A stretch of 64,000 nt of DNA from Brevundimonas variabilis (GTDB taxonomy: Bacteria; Pseudomonadota; Alphaproteobacteria; Caulobacterales; Caulobacteraceae): positions 434,001-498,000 of the forward strand of contig NZ_JACHOR010000001.1 of NCBI RefSeq assembly GCF_014199945.1, in the 5' to 3' direction. The notes beneath the pieces are model-generated. The model was given only the letters and a program-made list of their open reading frames with translations. It was not told where the DNA came from and did not search any database. A program made the position numbers and the translations under genes. Below, piece by piece: positions 46,568 through 58,100 of the stretch; the first letter of the stretch is position 1, and each line of letters begins with the position of its first letter.

Positions 46568-47245
46568 CCCCACCCTCCGCCTGCCCGTCCAGCCAGGCAT
46601 AGCGCAGGCCCACGACCCCCGCCGCCCCGGTCAGCACCACGGGGAACCCCAGTATCGCCCACTCCGGCCGATAAAGTCCGACCAGGTATAATCCGCTCAT
46701 CCCGGCCATCAGCACCAGAAACCCCAGCGACAGAGCCCGCCCCCGCCATTCGCGGGTCAGTTCATCCTCCAGCCACTTGCGGTCGCGCTGGCCCTCACGG
46801 TCCCAGCCCAGGACCATCAGGGGCACGATCCAGGCGCATAACGGCAGCAGCGCCGCCCACAGGAAGTCGCCGGTGTCGCCCTCCCCCGCCACGATCCGGG
46901 ACACTGCCATCAGCGACAGGACGACCACACCCACCCCGCAAAGGGTATCGAGACCATCCGCATGCGCCGCAGCCGCTGGGTCCGGTCCCGTCGCGTCTCA
47001 CGGGCCGCTAGCCTCTCCCGGTCCGCGCGCGAACGGACCGTCGTCAGCACCGCCAGGGCCCCGGCACCGCCAGCAACGGCCCCTGCGATCAGGATCCCGT
47101 CCGACACCGAGACCCCCCAACGGTCCTCGACGGACAGGCCGAGTCCGGCCAGCAGAAATCCGGTCGCCATGCCCGACAGGCCGAGGATCTCCCTCCGCCG
47201 CCGTTGGTCCGCCCGCCGGCGCGCGTCTTCGGGTTCGTCCACCAT
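46560..47245 (-). pseudogene. membrane protein of XRE module 2, interrupted by a one-base frameshift
   Basis: The frame from the ATG at 47245 (AGGAGG upstream) reads VDEPEDARRRADQRRRREIL, two helices and RSRADRERLAARETRRDRTQRLRRMRM. It then ends at SSCR at about 46910. The rest of the protein (VVVLSLMAVSR through VVGLRYAWLDGQAEGGDE) continues in another frame to 46560. Adding one G to the four-G run (46934-46937, C on the plus strand) restores a single protein of about 228 residues that is paralogous to the downstream gene. It could be a true pseudogene, programmed frameshifting or a sequencing error in a homopolymer. Confidence 0.7.
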
Positions 47246-47262
47246 CACGACCTCCTTTGCTG

Positions 47263-47308
47263 TGTCACCTTGAGGTGACATATCACCTATGGGTTACATC
47301 GTTGTCAA
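47263..47308 (-). promoter_or_regulatory. promoter and operator of XRE module 2
   Basis: On the minus strand TTGACA (47303-47308), exactly 17 bases, then TGATAT (47280-47285): near-consensus. The palindrome TGTCACCT-N2-AGGTGACA (47263-47280, perfect 8-bp arms) abuts the -10. A second, imperfect copy (TATCACCT...GGGTTACA) overlaps the spacer. The layout matches module 1. Confidence 0.75.
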
Positions 47309-47433
47309 GCGAGACCGGGTGATCGCTTTTCCGTCCTGATGCAGCCAAGCTTTCGCAGCCGCGTTGTTGTGACCACCAACCCCGTTCGCTATACGCCGAC
47401 GCGGCTCAATGTTGCCGCTATCAAGGACGTCCC

Positions 47434-48930
47434 ATGCTCAAGCCCCGTCAGGACCTGGTTCCGAACACCTTCGATTTCGAAACCACGCCTCTGGTGAAGC
47501 CGACGGGGTTTCGCGAGTACGACGCCCGCTGGATCCTCGAGAAGGAAATCAACCTGCTGGGCATCCAGGCCCTGGGTCTGGGGCTGGCGACCTATGTCCA
47601 CGAGATCGGCGTCAAGCCGCGCATCGTGGTCGGCCATGACTTCCGGTCCTATTCGCTGGGCGTCAAACAGGCGCTGATCATCGGCCTGCTGGAAGGCGGG
47701 ATGGAGGTCGTGGACATCGGCCTGGCCCTTTCGCCAATGGCTTACTTTGCCCAGTTCGCGCTGGATTGCCCCTGCGTGGCCATGGTCACCGCCTCGCACA
47801 ACGAGAACGGCTGGACCGGCGTCAAGATGGGAGCCCAGGCTCCGCTGACCTTCGGTCCCGACGAGATGGGCCGGCTGAAGACCATCGTGCTGGAGGGCGA
47901 GGGCGTGGCCCGCGCCGGCGGCCGGCTCGAGCGGGTCGAGGGCTTCCGCGACCGCTATATCGACGAGGTCACGTCCAAGGTGAAGCTGAGCCGCCCGCTC
48001 AAGGTCGTCTGCGCCTGTGGCAACGGTACGGCCGGGGCCTTTGCCCCCGAGGCCCTGCGCCGGATGGGAGCCGAGGTGATCGAGATGGACACCGACCTCG
48101 ACTACACCTTCCCCAAATACAATCCGAACCCGGAAGACCACGCCATGCTGATGCAGATGGCCGAAAAGGTCCGGGAGACCGGAGCCGATCTGGCGCTGGG
48201 TTTTGACGGCGATGGCGACCGCTGCGGCGTGGTCGACAACACCGGCGAGGAGATCTTTGCCGACAAGATCGGCCTCATGCTGGCCCGCGACCTGTCGGCC
48301 CTGCACGCCAATGCCACCTTCGTCGTCGATGTGAAGTCGACCGGCCTGTACAAGACCGACGAGGTCCTCAAGGCCAATGGTGCGACCACCGTCTACTGGA
48401 AGACCGGCCACTCCTACATCAAGAGAAAGACCGCCGAGCTGGGGGCCCTGGCCGGGTTCGAGAAGTCGGGCCACTTCTTCCTCGCCGGTCCTCTGGGCCA
48501 CGGCTATGACGACGGCCTGGTCGCCGCCAGCGCGGTGCTGGCCATGCTGGACCGCAACCCGGGCAAGACGCTCAGTGAACTGAAGGGGGCCCTGCCGGAC
48601 GCCTGGACCAGCCTGACCATGTCGCCCCACTGTTCGGACGAGACCAAATATCAGGTGCTGGAAAAGCTGGTCGCCGAATACGTCAAACTTGGCGAGGACG
48701 GCGGCTCGATCTGCGGTCGCAAGATCGTCGAGGTCATCACCGTCAACGGGGCCCGGGTGCATCTGGAAGACGGGTCATGGGTCCTCGTGCGCGCCTCCTC
48801 GAACAAGCCGGAGCTGGTGGTCGTGGTCGAGAGCATGCGCTCGGCCGATGACATGCGTGACCTGTTCCGTGAGGAGATGAAGCCCCGCCTCGCGGCCCAT
48901 GGCGTCACCGACTACAATCAGGAAATCTGA
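47434..48930 (+). CDS. phosphomannomutase/phosphoglucomutase
   Basis: 498 residues, alpha-D-phosphohexomutase family. The phosphoserine is S121 in VTASHNENGWTGVKMG. The metal loop is LGFDGDGDRCGVVDN and the sugar-binding loop is GFEKSGHFFLAG. It interconverts hexose 1- and 6-phosphates for exopolysaccharide or nucleotide-sugar synthesis. The N-terminus is longer than in E. coli ManB-type enzymes. The Rieske oxygenase gene starts 8 bp after its stop. Confidence 0.92.
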   Translation: MLKPRQDLVPNTFDFETTPLVKPTGFREYDARWILEKEINLLGIQALGLGLATYVHEIGVKPRIVVGHDFRSYSLGVKQALIIGLLEGGMEVVDIGLALSPMAYFAQFALDCPCVAMVTASHNENGWTGVKMGAQAPLTFGPDEMGRLKTIVLEGEGVARAGGRLERVEGFRDRYIDEVTSKVKLSRPLKVVCACGNGTAGAFAPEALRRMGAEVIEMDTDLDYTFPKYNPNPEDHAMLMQMAEKVRETGADLALGFDGDGDRCGVVDNTGEEIFADKIGLMLARDLSALHANATFVVDVKSTGLYKTDEVLKANGATTVYWKTGHSYIKRKTAELGALAGFEKSGHFFLAGPLGHGYDDGLVAASAVLAMLDRNPGKTLSELKGALPDAWTSLTMSPHCSDETKYQVLEKLVAEYVKLGEDGGSICGRKIVEVITVNGARVHLEDGSWVLVRASSNKPELVVVVESMRSADDMRDLFREEMKPRLAAHGVTDYNQEI

Positions 48931-48938
48931 TCACGCCG

Positions 48939-50066
48939 ATGGCTCCGTCCGAACCCCTGCCGCCAGCCTCGACCGCCAAGGGCCCGCCCTCGGGGTTCGG
49001 CAAGGGGTTCGTCATGGACACCTGGTATTTCGTCGCCCTGTCGCGCGACGTGGCCCCCGGGTCGCTGAAGCGGCACGAGGTCATGGGTGAGCCGGTCCTG
49101 ATCGGCCGCACGCGCGCCAGCGACGGCGCGGCCGGAACGGTCTTTGCGCTGCGAGACATCTGTCCGCACCGCGCCGCGCCCCTGTCGGCGGGCCGGATCG
49201 TCGACAGGCCGGGCGAGGGCCAGACCGTCGAATGCCCCTATCACGGCTGGCGGTTCGGCACCGACGGCCGCTGCGCCGCCATCCCGTCGCTGGTCGAGGA
49301 CCAGCCCGGCACGACCGGTCGCATCAGGGTCCGGTCCTGGCCGGTGGTCGAGAGCCAGGGGATGGTGTTCGTCTTCATGCGCTCGGACCCACGCGACGAC
49401 ACCCCCCCCGACCATGCCCCGCCGGTCTTTCCCGGCATCGTCGGTGGCGAGGCGAAACTGGTCGAGGCGATGGATTTCGACAGCCATATCGACCACGCCG
49501 TCGTCGGCCTGATGGACCCCGCCCACGGCCCCTATGTGCATCAGCAATGGTGGTGGCGGTCCGAGCATTCGATGCACGAAAAGGCCAAGGCCTTTGCCCC
49601 CAGTGAGCTCGGCTTCACCATGGTCCGGCACGCGCCGTCGTCGAACAGCCGCGCCTACCGGATCCTCGGCGGCACGCCCGAGACCGAGATCACCTTCCGC
49701 CTGCCTGGCTATCGCTGGGAACATATCCAGGTCGGCCCGCGCCAGGTGCTGGCCCTGACCTGCCTGACCCCGGTCACCGAGACCCGCACCCGCATCACCC
49801 AGATCTTCTGGTCCGACCACTGGGTCTTCGGCCTCGCCCGGCCCTTCCTGCGCCAGGGCGTCCGGGCCTTCCTGAAACAGGATGGCGGCATGGTGAATTT
49901 GCAGAACGAGGGCCTGCGCTATGATCCGTCGCTGATCTGGATCGACGACGCCGACCGGCAGGCGCGCTGGTACCAGCAGCTGAAGCGCGAATGGGGCCGC
50001 AGCCGCGCCGAACAGCGGCCCTTCGTCAATCCGATAGAGCCCGTCACCCTGCGCTGGAACAGCTGA
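48939..50066 (+). CDS. Rieske 2Fe-2S oxygenase, alpha-subunit type
   Basis: 375 residues. The Rieske cluster ligands are C75-x-H77 (ICPHRAAP) and C99-x2-H102 (VECPYHGW). The catalytic domain follows, with the iron-site region MDFDSHIDHAVVGLMDPAHGPYVHQQW. It resembles single-component-type aromatic or O-demethylating oxygenases; the substrate is unknown and no reductase gene is adjacent. An ATG at 49014 with AAGGGG upstream would remove 25 flexible residues and is a fair alternative. The 3' end overlaps the convergent hydrolase gene by 23 bp. Confidence 0.88.
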   Translation: MAPSEPLPPASTAKGPPSGFGKGFVMDTWYFVALSRDVAPGSLKRHEVMGEPVLIGRTRASDGAAGTVFALRDICPHRAAPLSAGRIVDRPGEGQTVECPYHGWRFGTDGRCAAIPSLVEDQPGTTGRIRVRSWPVVESQGMVFVFMRSDPRDDTPPDHAPPVFPGIVGGEAKLVEAMDFDSHIDHAVVGLMDPAHGPYVHQQWWWRSEHSMHEKAKAFAPSELGFTMVRHAPSSNSRAYRILGGTPETEITFRLPGYRWEHIQVGPRQVLALTCLTPVTETRTRITQIFWSDHWVFGLARPFLRQGVRAFLKQDGGMVNLQNEGLRYDPSLIWIDDADRQARWYQQLKREWGRSRAEQRPFVNPIEPVTLRWNS

Positions 50067-50853
50067 GCGCCACGATCCGCGCCACCAGCGCGCTGTCTGG
50101 ATCCAGCAACGGGTCCAGCACCGTGAAATGGTTCAGCCCCGGCAGCGCCTGATACCGGGTCACCGCCCCTTGCGCACCCCAGACCTCGGCCATGGTCCGG
50201 CTCTGCTCCAGAAACGCCGCCGTCTCGTCGCCGCCCACGACACAGTCCAGCACGCCACCCTGCGGCACGACCCAGTGCAGCGGCGACAGGGCCCGTGCCG
50301 TCCCGACGTCCAGCCCCAGCGCCGTGTTCAGCGAGGTCTCGATCAGCGGCTCCAGATCGAACACGCCCGAGATCGCCACCGCCGCCGCCGCCCGTCCCTC
50401 GCCCAGCAGGCAGGCCGCCAGATGCCCCCCTGCCGAATGGCCGAAGACCACCGGCACCCGGCCGGTCAGCGCCGTGACCATGTCCACCGCCGCCCGCATC
50501 TGGTCCACGATCCGGGCCAGCGGCACATCGGGACACAGGTCATAGGCCGGGATCGCCACCCCGACCCCGTGGGCCAGAAACGCCGGAGCGATGCCGCTGA
50601 ACCACGACGGATCCAGCGCCTGCCAGTAGCCGCCGTGGATGAACACGACCACCGGCCCGCCCTGCGCCGGACGCGGGGCCTCGAACAGGTCGATCGTCTC
50701 GCGCGGTCCGGGCCCATAGGCCAGTTTCACCGGCGGATGCAGCGCCCGCGCGGCCACGGCCGTCCCGCGCCAGCGAGCCATCACGGCCGGATGGTCCGGC
50801 ACGGCGGCACGGTTGTTGTACAGGGCTTCGGCCGTCCCGGGCTTACGCGTCAC
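50044..50853 (-). CDS. alpha/beta hydrolase, arylformamidase (KynB-like)/BD-FAE-like
   Basis: 269 residues, cytoplasmic. The oxyanion motif is VVVFIHGGYWQALDPSWF, the nucleophile VFGHSAGGHLAA, and the late His LPGLNHFTVLDPL. HGGYW together with the N-terminal LYNNRAAVPDHP is typical of kynurenine-formamidase-like esterases. No kynurenine genes are adjacent, so the substrate is uncertain. Confidence 0.85.
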   Translation of the reverse strand: MTRKPGTAEALYNNRAAVPDHPAVMARWRGTAVAARALHPPVKLAYGPGPRETIDLFEAPRPAQGGPVVVFIHGGYWQALDPSWFSGIAPAFLAHGVGVAIPAYDLCPDVPLARIVDQMRAAVDMVTALTGRVPVVFGHSAGGHLAACLLGEGRAAAAVAISGVFDLEPLIETSLNTALGLDVGTARALSPLHWVVPQGGVLDCVVGGDETAAFLEQSRTMAEVWGAQGAVTRYQALPGLNHFTVLDPLLDPDSALVARIVALSCSSAG

Positions 50854-50894
50854 GCATCCATCCGCTATCCCCTCCCGACAGGGAGATTTCCGCC

Positions 50895-51149
50895 ATGATG
50901 ACCGCCATCTTCGTCTTCATCAAATGCGAGCTGGGCCACGCCAACGATGTCGCGGCCGACATGGTCGACAATGTCGAGAACGTCTCGGAGGTCTATTCCA
51001 CCTCGGGCCAGTACGACCTGCTGGCCAAATTCCAGCTGCCGAAGGAGATGGACATCGGCACCTTCGTGACGAAGTCGGTCCAGACCCGCCCCCATATCCG
51101 CGACACCTTCACCGTCATCACCTTCTCGCCCTTCCTGCCCAGCCGCTAG
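50895..51149 (+). CDS. stand-alone Lrp/AsnC ligand-binding (RAM) domain protein
   Basis: 84 residues. The whole protein is the RAM fold of AsnC/Lrp regulators without the DNA-binding helix-turn-helix: TAIFVFIKCELGHANDVA, then SEVYSTSGQYDLLAKFQL and FVTKSVQTRPHIRDTFTVI. Such stand-alone proteins assemble into rings and bind amino acids, possibly tuning full Lrp proteins. Its size is usual for this type. Confidence 0.9.
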   Translation: MMTAIFVFIKCELGHANDVAADMVDNVENVSEVYSTSGQYDLLAKFQLPKEMDIGTFVTKSVQTRPHIRDTFTVITFSPFLPSR

Positions 51150-51154
51150 GCGTC

Positions 51155-51207
51155 TTTCCTCCCCATGCCCGGCATGGGGAGGGGGACCGCGAAGCGGTGG
51201 AGGGGCC
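51155..51207. repeat. palindromic element A4 (single forward unit)
   Basis: One unit: TTTCCTCCCCATGCC, a 1-nt loop, GGCATGGGGAGG, then the inner hairpin ACCGC-GAA-GCGGT and GGAGGGGCC. It begins 6 bp after the AsnC-type gene's stop. Confidence 0.85.
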
Positions 51208-51257
51208 CTTGGCACGTCTGAACCGCAATTTAACCGGAACGGCCTAGCTTGCCGGCC

Positions 51258-51842
51258 ATGGACGCCGCTTCTCCTGCCCCGGACGACGCCATCGTCGTGT
51301 CGCACGTCATGCCGACGCCCGTTCGCCTGCTCTTCGGCGGTATCGGCGCCGCGGGCACACTGGTCCTGCTGATCGAGCTGGGCCCGGCGATCTGGCCGCC
51401 TTCGCTCCTGTCCCTGTTCTTTGGCGTCATCCTGCTGGGCGGTCTGTCGGTCACCCTGGCCTTCATGGCCGGCTCGGCCCTCGGCCCCGACCAGACCTGG
51501 GAGATCCGCCCGGGCCAGCTGACCATCACCTACAGCCTGTTCCACCAGACTTCGGTCCGGACCTGGCGGCTGGCGGATCTCGAAGACATGGACGTGGTCA
51601 GTTCGGCGTACGACTCCGATACCGAGACCTGGGCCCTGGCTTGCCGCCTGCCCCCCGGCCGACGGGTCGAGACCGGGCTGGCCAGCACCCCGATGCTGAT
51701 GACCCTGCTGGCCTTCCTGCGCGCGCCTGTCTCGACCTGGCGCGGCGACCGCCCGGCCGACGACCGGCTGGTCTCGCCCGACTTCTCCCGCCGCGAAGCC
51801 GCCGAAGCCGCCCTCGCCCGCCTCCGGTCCGCCCCGACCTGA
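51258..51842 (+). CDS. two-helix membrane protein, unknown function
   Basis: 194 residues. Two adjacent hydrophobic helices (LLFGGIGAAGTLVLLIELG and LLSLFFGVILLGGLSVTLAF) precede a soluble domain starting TWEIRPGQLTITYSLFHQTSVRTWRLADLEDMDVV. The latter is reminiscent of PH-like membrane-associated domains (tentative). No named family is recognised. The gene is bracketed by family-A repeats on both sides. Confidence 0.65.
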   Translation: MDAASPAPDDAIVVSHVMPTPVRLLFGGIGAAGTLVLLIELGPAIWPPSLLSLFFGVILLGGLSVTLAFMAGSALGPDQTWEIRPGQLTITYSLFHQTSVRTWRLADLEDMDVVSSAYDSDTETWALACRLPPGRRVETGLASTPMLMTLLAFLRAPVSTWRGDRPADDRLVSPDFSRREAAEAALARLRSAPT

Positions 51843-51853
51843 ATCCGCAGCAC

Positions 51854-52003
51854 CTTTCCTCCCCATGTCCCGCATGGGGAGGGGGACCGCGAAGCGGTGG
51901 AGGGGCTGCGTCCGTGCCACAGATCGTCCGTGTCTGACCCAGCCAGCCCCTCCACCCCGCTTCGCGCGGTCCCCCTCCCCGTCGCTGCACGGCGGGGAGG
52001 AAA
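51854..52003. repeat. palindromic element A5 (inverted pair)
   Basis: The forward unit (51854-51906) has outer stem CCTCCCCATG/CATGGGGAGG and inner hairpin ACCGC-GAA-GCGGT. A spacer of about 46 bp follows that resembles the spacer of A1 (shared GTCCG, TCCGTGTC and CAGCCCCTCC segments). The reverse unit (51953-52003) has a two-base-longer inner stem. It lies between the membrane-protein gene and the lepA stop. Confidence 0.85.
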
Positions 52004-52011
52004 AGGTCTGC

Positions 52012-53820
<1,809 letters not shown>

Positions 53821-54010
53821 GGTTGGGCGCGGTTAGCACGACAGGGCTCGAAACGCCAAAGCGGCATGATGTCGGCCCGTTTCGCCGACCCGGATTACTT
53901 TGCTGTAATTGCGTGCTGCGGGGTTTGAGCTAAGCCGCTGAAAGCGGTAATCAACGACTGATGACATGCGGGAGGCCCTCCCGCGCACCGGCTGTGGGCT
54001 CCCTGTCCCC

Positions 54011-55165
54011 ATGGCCACAGGGGATCTTCTCGTGGTTCGAGCCAGCACTATCCGCGCCTTCGGTCTCGCCGTCGCCTTCACCGCAGCGCTCGCCGCCTGC
54101 CATGGCGGCGATACGAAGAAGGAAGAGGCTGCGCCAGCGAGCCAGACGGTCACGGTCGCAACTGCGACCCGGACCGACCTGCCGCGCGTCATTTCGGCAT
54201 CGGGCAGTGTCTCGGCCTGGGAAGAGGTCCCCGTCGGGGCCGAGACGGGCGGCCTTGTGGCGACCGCCGTACTGGTCGACGAGGGATCCTATGTCCGTCA
54301 GGGCCAACCCCTGGTTCAGCTGAACACCGCGCTGCTGGCCGCCCAGCTTCGCCAGCAGCAGGCGGCCCTCCAGACAGCCGAGGCCAATGCCGCTCGCGAC
54401 GACGCCGCCCTCGCCCGCTCGCAGGAACTGAAGGAACGCGGCTTCCTGAGCCAGGCTTCGCTGGACACGGCGCTGGCCAACCAGCGCAGCAGCCAGGCGG
54501 GCGTCGCCCAGGCACGCGCCGGGCTCTCTCAAGCCCAGACCCAGCTGTCCCAGGCCACCATCCGCGCACCCGTCTCCGGGCTGATCATCAGCCGCAATGT
54601 CACGCGGGGCCAGATCGTGGCCGCCGGCACCGAACTGTTCCGGATGGTGCGCGATGGCCGTCTGGAACTGGACGCCCAGGTGCCGGAAACCGATCTGCCG
54701 CTGCTGCGCTCGGGCATGACGGCGGAGATCGTTTCGGATCAGGCGGTGACCACGACCGGCAGCGTCCGGATCGTCACCCCCGAGGTCGATCCCGAGACCC
54801 GTCTGGGCGTTGCCCGGATCGCCCTGGCCGCCGGCAATGGCCTGCGGCCCGGGATGTTCGCCCGCGCCACCATCGACGCCGGAACCCAGCCCGGTGTGAG
54901 CGTCCCGACCGCCTCGGTCCTGTACAGGGAAAACCGCGCGGGCGTCTTCGTCCTCCAGGCCGACAGCACCGTCCGTTTCACCCCCGTGACCGTGGCCGGC
55001 CGCACCGACCAGCGCACCTCGGTCGGCAATATCGAGCCCGGAGCCCGGGTGGTCGTTTCGGGGGCCGGCTTCCTGAGCGAAGGCGATCGGGTGACGGTCC
55101 AGGCTGCGGCACCGGGTGCTTCGGCTCCCGCGCCCGGCGCGGCGACCGCGCCGGCCCGGAAGTGA
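54011..55165 (+). CDS. RND efflux periplasmic adaptor (membrane-fusion) protein, lipoprotein
   Basis: 384 residues from this start. The lipobox is ALAAC. Order: a lipoyl half (VISASGSVSAWEEVPVGAETGG, then VLVDEGSYVRQGQPLVQL), an alpha-helical hairpin (about 110-185, Ala/Gln-rich), the second lipoyl half (IRAPVSGLIISRNVTRGQIV), a beta barrel, and a Pro/Ala tail. It links the RND pump to an outer-membrane channel. Possible starts are 53966, 54011 and a GTG at 54032 with GGGGA upstream; all keep the lipobox. The RND pump starts 4 bp after its stop. Confidence 0.88.
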   Translation: MATGDLLVVRASTIRAFGLAVAFTAALAACHGGDTKKEEAAPASQTVTVATATRTDLPRVISASGSVSAWEEVPVGAETGGLVATAVLVDEGSYVRQGQPLVQLNTALLAAQLRQQQAALQTAEANAARDDAALARSQELKERGFLSQASLDTALANQRSSQAGVAQARAGLSQAQTQLSQATIRAPVSGLIISRNVTRGQIVAAGTELFRMVRDGRLELDAQVPETDLPLLRSGMTAEIVSDQAVTTTGSVRIVTPEVDPETRLGVARIALAAGNGLRPGMFARATIDAGTQPGVSVPTASVLYRENRAGVFVLQADSTVRFTPVTVAGRTDQRTSVGNIEPGARVVVSGAGFLSEGDRVTVQAAAPGASAPAPGAATAPARK

Positions 55166-55169
55166 TGTC

Positions 55170-58100
55170 ATGAACAACATCTCATCCTGGGCGATCAAGA
55201 ACCCGATCCCCATCATCCTGATGTTCGTCCTGCTCACCGTGGGGGGTGTGGTCGGCTTCATGGGGATGCGGATCAACAACAACCCCGACATCGCCTTCCC
55301 GCTGGTGTCGATCACGGCCGCCCGCCCGGGCGCAGCCCCGGCCGAGATGGAGACCCAGGTCACGCGACTGATCGAGGACTCGCTGGCCGGTCAATCCGGC
55401 GTCCGTCAGATCACGTCGCAGATCCTGGATGGCGTCTCGATCACGACGGTCCAGTTCGAGCTGGAAACCGACGTCGAACGCGCCACGAATGACACCCGCA
55501 ATGCCGTCAGCCAGCTGCGCGCAGACCTGCCGCAGGACATGCAGGAGCCGACGGTCGCCCGCATCGACATCACGGGCGACGCCCTGATCACCTATGTGGT
55601 CCGTTCCGGCTCCATGAGCCCGGAGCAGATCAGCTGGTTCGTCGACAACACCATTGCACGCCAGCTTCTGGCCATCCCGGGCGTGGGCGAGGTCAACCGG
55701 TCGGGCGGCGTCGATCGCGAGATCCGCGTGGAACTCGATCCCGACCGGCTGAATGCCTATGGTGTCACGGCAGCGCGCGTGAGCCAGGCGCTGACGTCGG
55801 TGAACAACAACCTGCCCGGCGGGCGGATCACGGTCGGTGGCTCGGAACGCGCCATCCGCACCGTGGGACAGGCCGGTTCGGTCGAGCTTCTGGCCGCGAC
55901 GCTGATCCCGCTGTCCGAGGGCCGGACCATCCGTCTGGACCAGCTTGGAACCGTGTCCGACAGCTGGACCGAGCCGCGCACCCTGGCGCGCTTCAACGGT
56001 CAGGAGGCGGTGACGTTCAGCTTCCTGCGGTCCCGCGAGGCCTCCGAAGTCACTGTGGCCGACCGGGTTCGCGAGCGCGTCGCCGAGCTCGATGAGGCCC
56101 ATCCCGAGCTGGAAATCGAACAGGTCACCGCCAGCGTCGAATACATCGAGGAAAGCTATCTGGCCTCGCTGGAAGCCCTGGCGCTCGGCGCGGCACTGGC
56201 CGTCGTGGTCGTGTTCATCTTCCTGCGCGACTGGCGGGCGACGCTGATTGCGGCGACGGCCATGCCGCTGTCCCTGATCCCGACCTTCATGATCCTGGAG
56301 CCGCTGAACCAGTCGCTGAACGTCGTGACCCTGCTGGCGCTCTCCCTGACCATCGGCATCCTGGTCGACGATGCCATCGTGGAGATCGAGAATATCGTCC
56401 GGCACATGCGGGACGGCAAATCCCCCTATGATGCCTCGATGGAGGCCGCCGACGAGATCGGCCTGGCCGTGGTGGCGACGACGGCGACCATCATCGCCGT
56501 GTTTGCGCCGGTTGGCTTCATGCCCGGGATCATCGGGCAGTTCTTCAAGGCGTTTGCCCTGGCGGCCTGTGTGTCCGTGGCCTTCTCGCTGGTCGTGGCG
56601 CGGACCCTGACGCCGCTGATGGCGGCCTATCTGCTGCGACACCACAAGCACGAGGATCGCGATCCGCCGTGGATGCGGACCTATCTGAACATGCTGCGCT
56701 GGTGCCTGGGCAACCGGTGGAAGGTGTTCGGCATGGGCGTTGCCCTGTTCATCGGCACGGGGGCCATCGCGCCCCTGGTACCGTTCGAGTTCCAGCCGTC
56801 CGGCGACCAGTCACGGGCCGCCTTCTCGATCGAGACGCCGCCCGGATCCACGCTCAGGGAAACCGACGCCATCGTCCAGCGCCTGACGCGCGACCTGCGC
56901 GCCCGCCCCGAGGTGGTCTCCGTCTATGCGTCCATCGGCGGTCAGGACGTCAACCAGGCCAATGTCTACGCAGACATGGTTCCAAAGGGCGATCGCGACC
57001 TGAGCCAGCAGGCCTTCGCGCGGGAAATGGTCGACAGCTGGGACGGGATCGCCGGGGCCCGGATCGGGGCCGGCGTCGCGGTTCAGGGGGGCGGTCCCAG
57101 TGACGGGACCACCTATACCTTTGCGCTGCTGGGTGATGACCCGGCGGCCCTGGCCACCGCTGCGAGAGCCGTCGAGACCGAGATGCGGTCCGTCCCCGGC
57201 CTCGCCAATGTGATCAACACGGCCGCCATCGCCCGACCCGAGATCGTGGTCACGCCGCGTCCGGATCAGGCCGCTCTGATGGGGGTCACGGCACAGACCA
57301 TCAGCCAGGCCGTGCGGGTCGCCACACTGGGCGACGTCGATCAGTCGCTGGCCAAGTACAATCTCGGCGACCGCCAGATCCCGATCCGGATCCTGCTGAA
57401 TCCGGAGGCTCGCGAGAATCTGGCCGTGATCGAGAACCTTCGCGTTCCGAACGGTGAAGGCACGCCCATCCCGCTCAGCGCCGTCGCGGACGTGCAGTTC
57501 GGATCCGGCCCGTCGCAGGTCCTGCGCCAGGACCGGTCACGCATTGCCTCCATCACGGCCGAGCTGAACGGCATTCGCTCCGGCGAAGCCTCGGCCGCTG
57601 TCCTTGCCCTCCCCGCCGTCAAGAGCCTGCCCGAAGGGGTACGTCAGGTCGCGGCAGGCGACGAGGAGTTCATCCAGGAGATGATCTCGGGTTTCAGCGT
57701 CGCCTTCCTGACCGGCATCCTGCTGATGTATGCGGTGCTGGTCCTGCTGTTCAAAAGCTTTGCCTACCCGGTCACCATCATGGCGGCGCTGCCGCTTGCG
57801 ATCGGTGGGGCGTTTGTCGCCCTGTTGATTGGCGGGTCCAGTTTCTCGATCTCGTCCCTGATCGGCATTCTGATGCTGATGGGGATCGCGGCCAAGAACT
57901 CCATCCTCCTGGTCGACTATGTGATCATCGCCGAACAGGGCGGCATGCCCCGATATGATGCGATCGTGGACGCGGCCCACAAGCGGGCCCGCCCGATCCT
58001 GATGACGACCTTCGCCATGGGCGCGGGGATGTTGCCGGTCGCGATCGGCTGGGGGGCCGACGTGGAGTTCCGTCAGCCCATGGCCATCGCGGTAGTCGGC

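Noticed and set aside
46910..47245. A separate 111-residue protein ending in WVWSSCR
   Set aside because: Its sequence stops mid-domain and continues in another frame as a paralogue of the next gene, so it is treated as one frameshifted gene.
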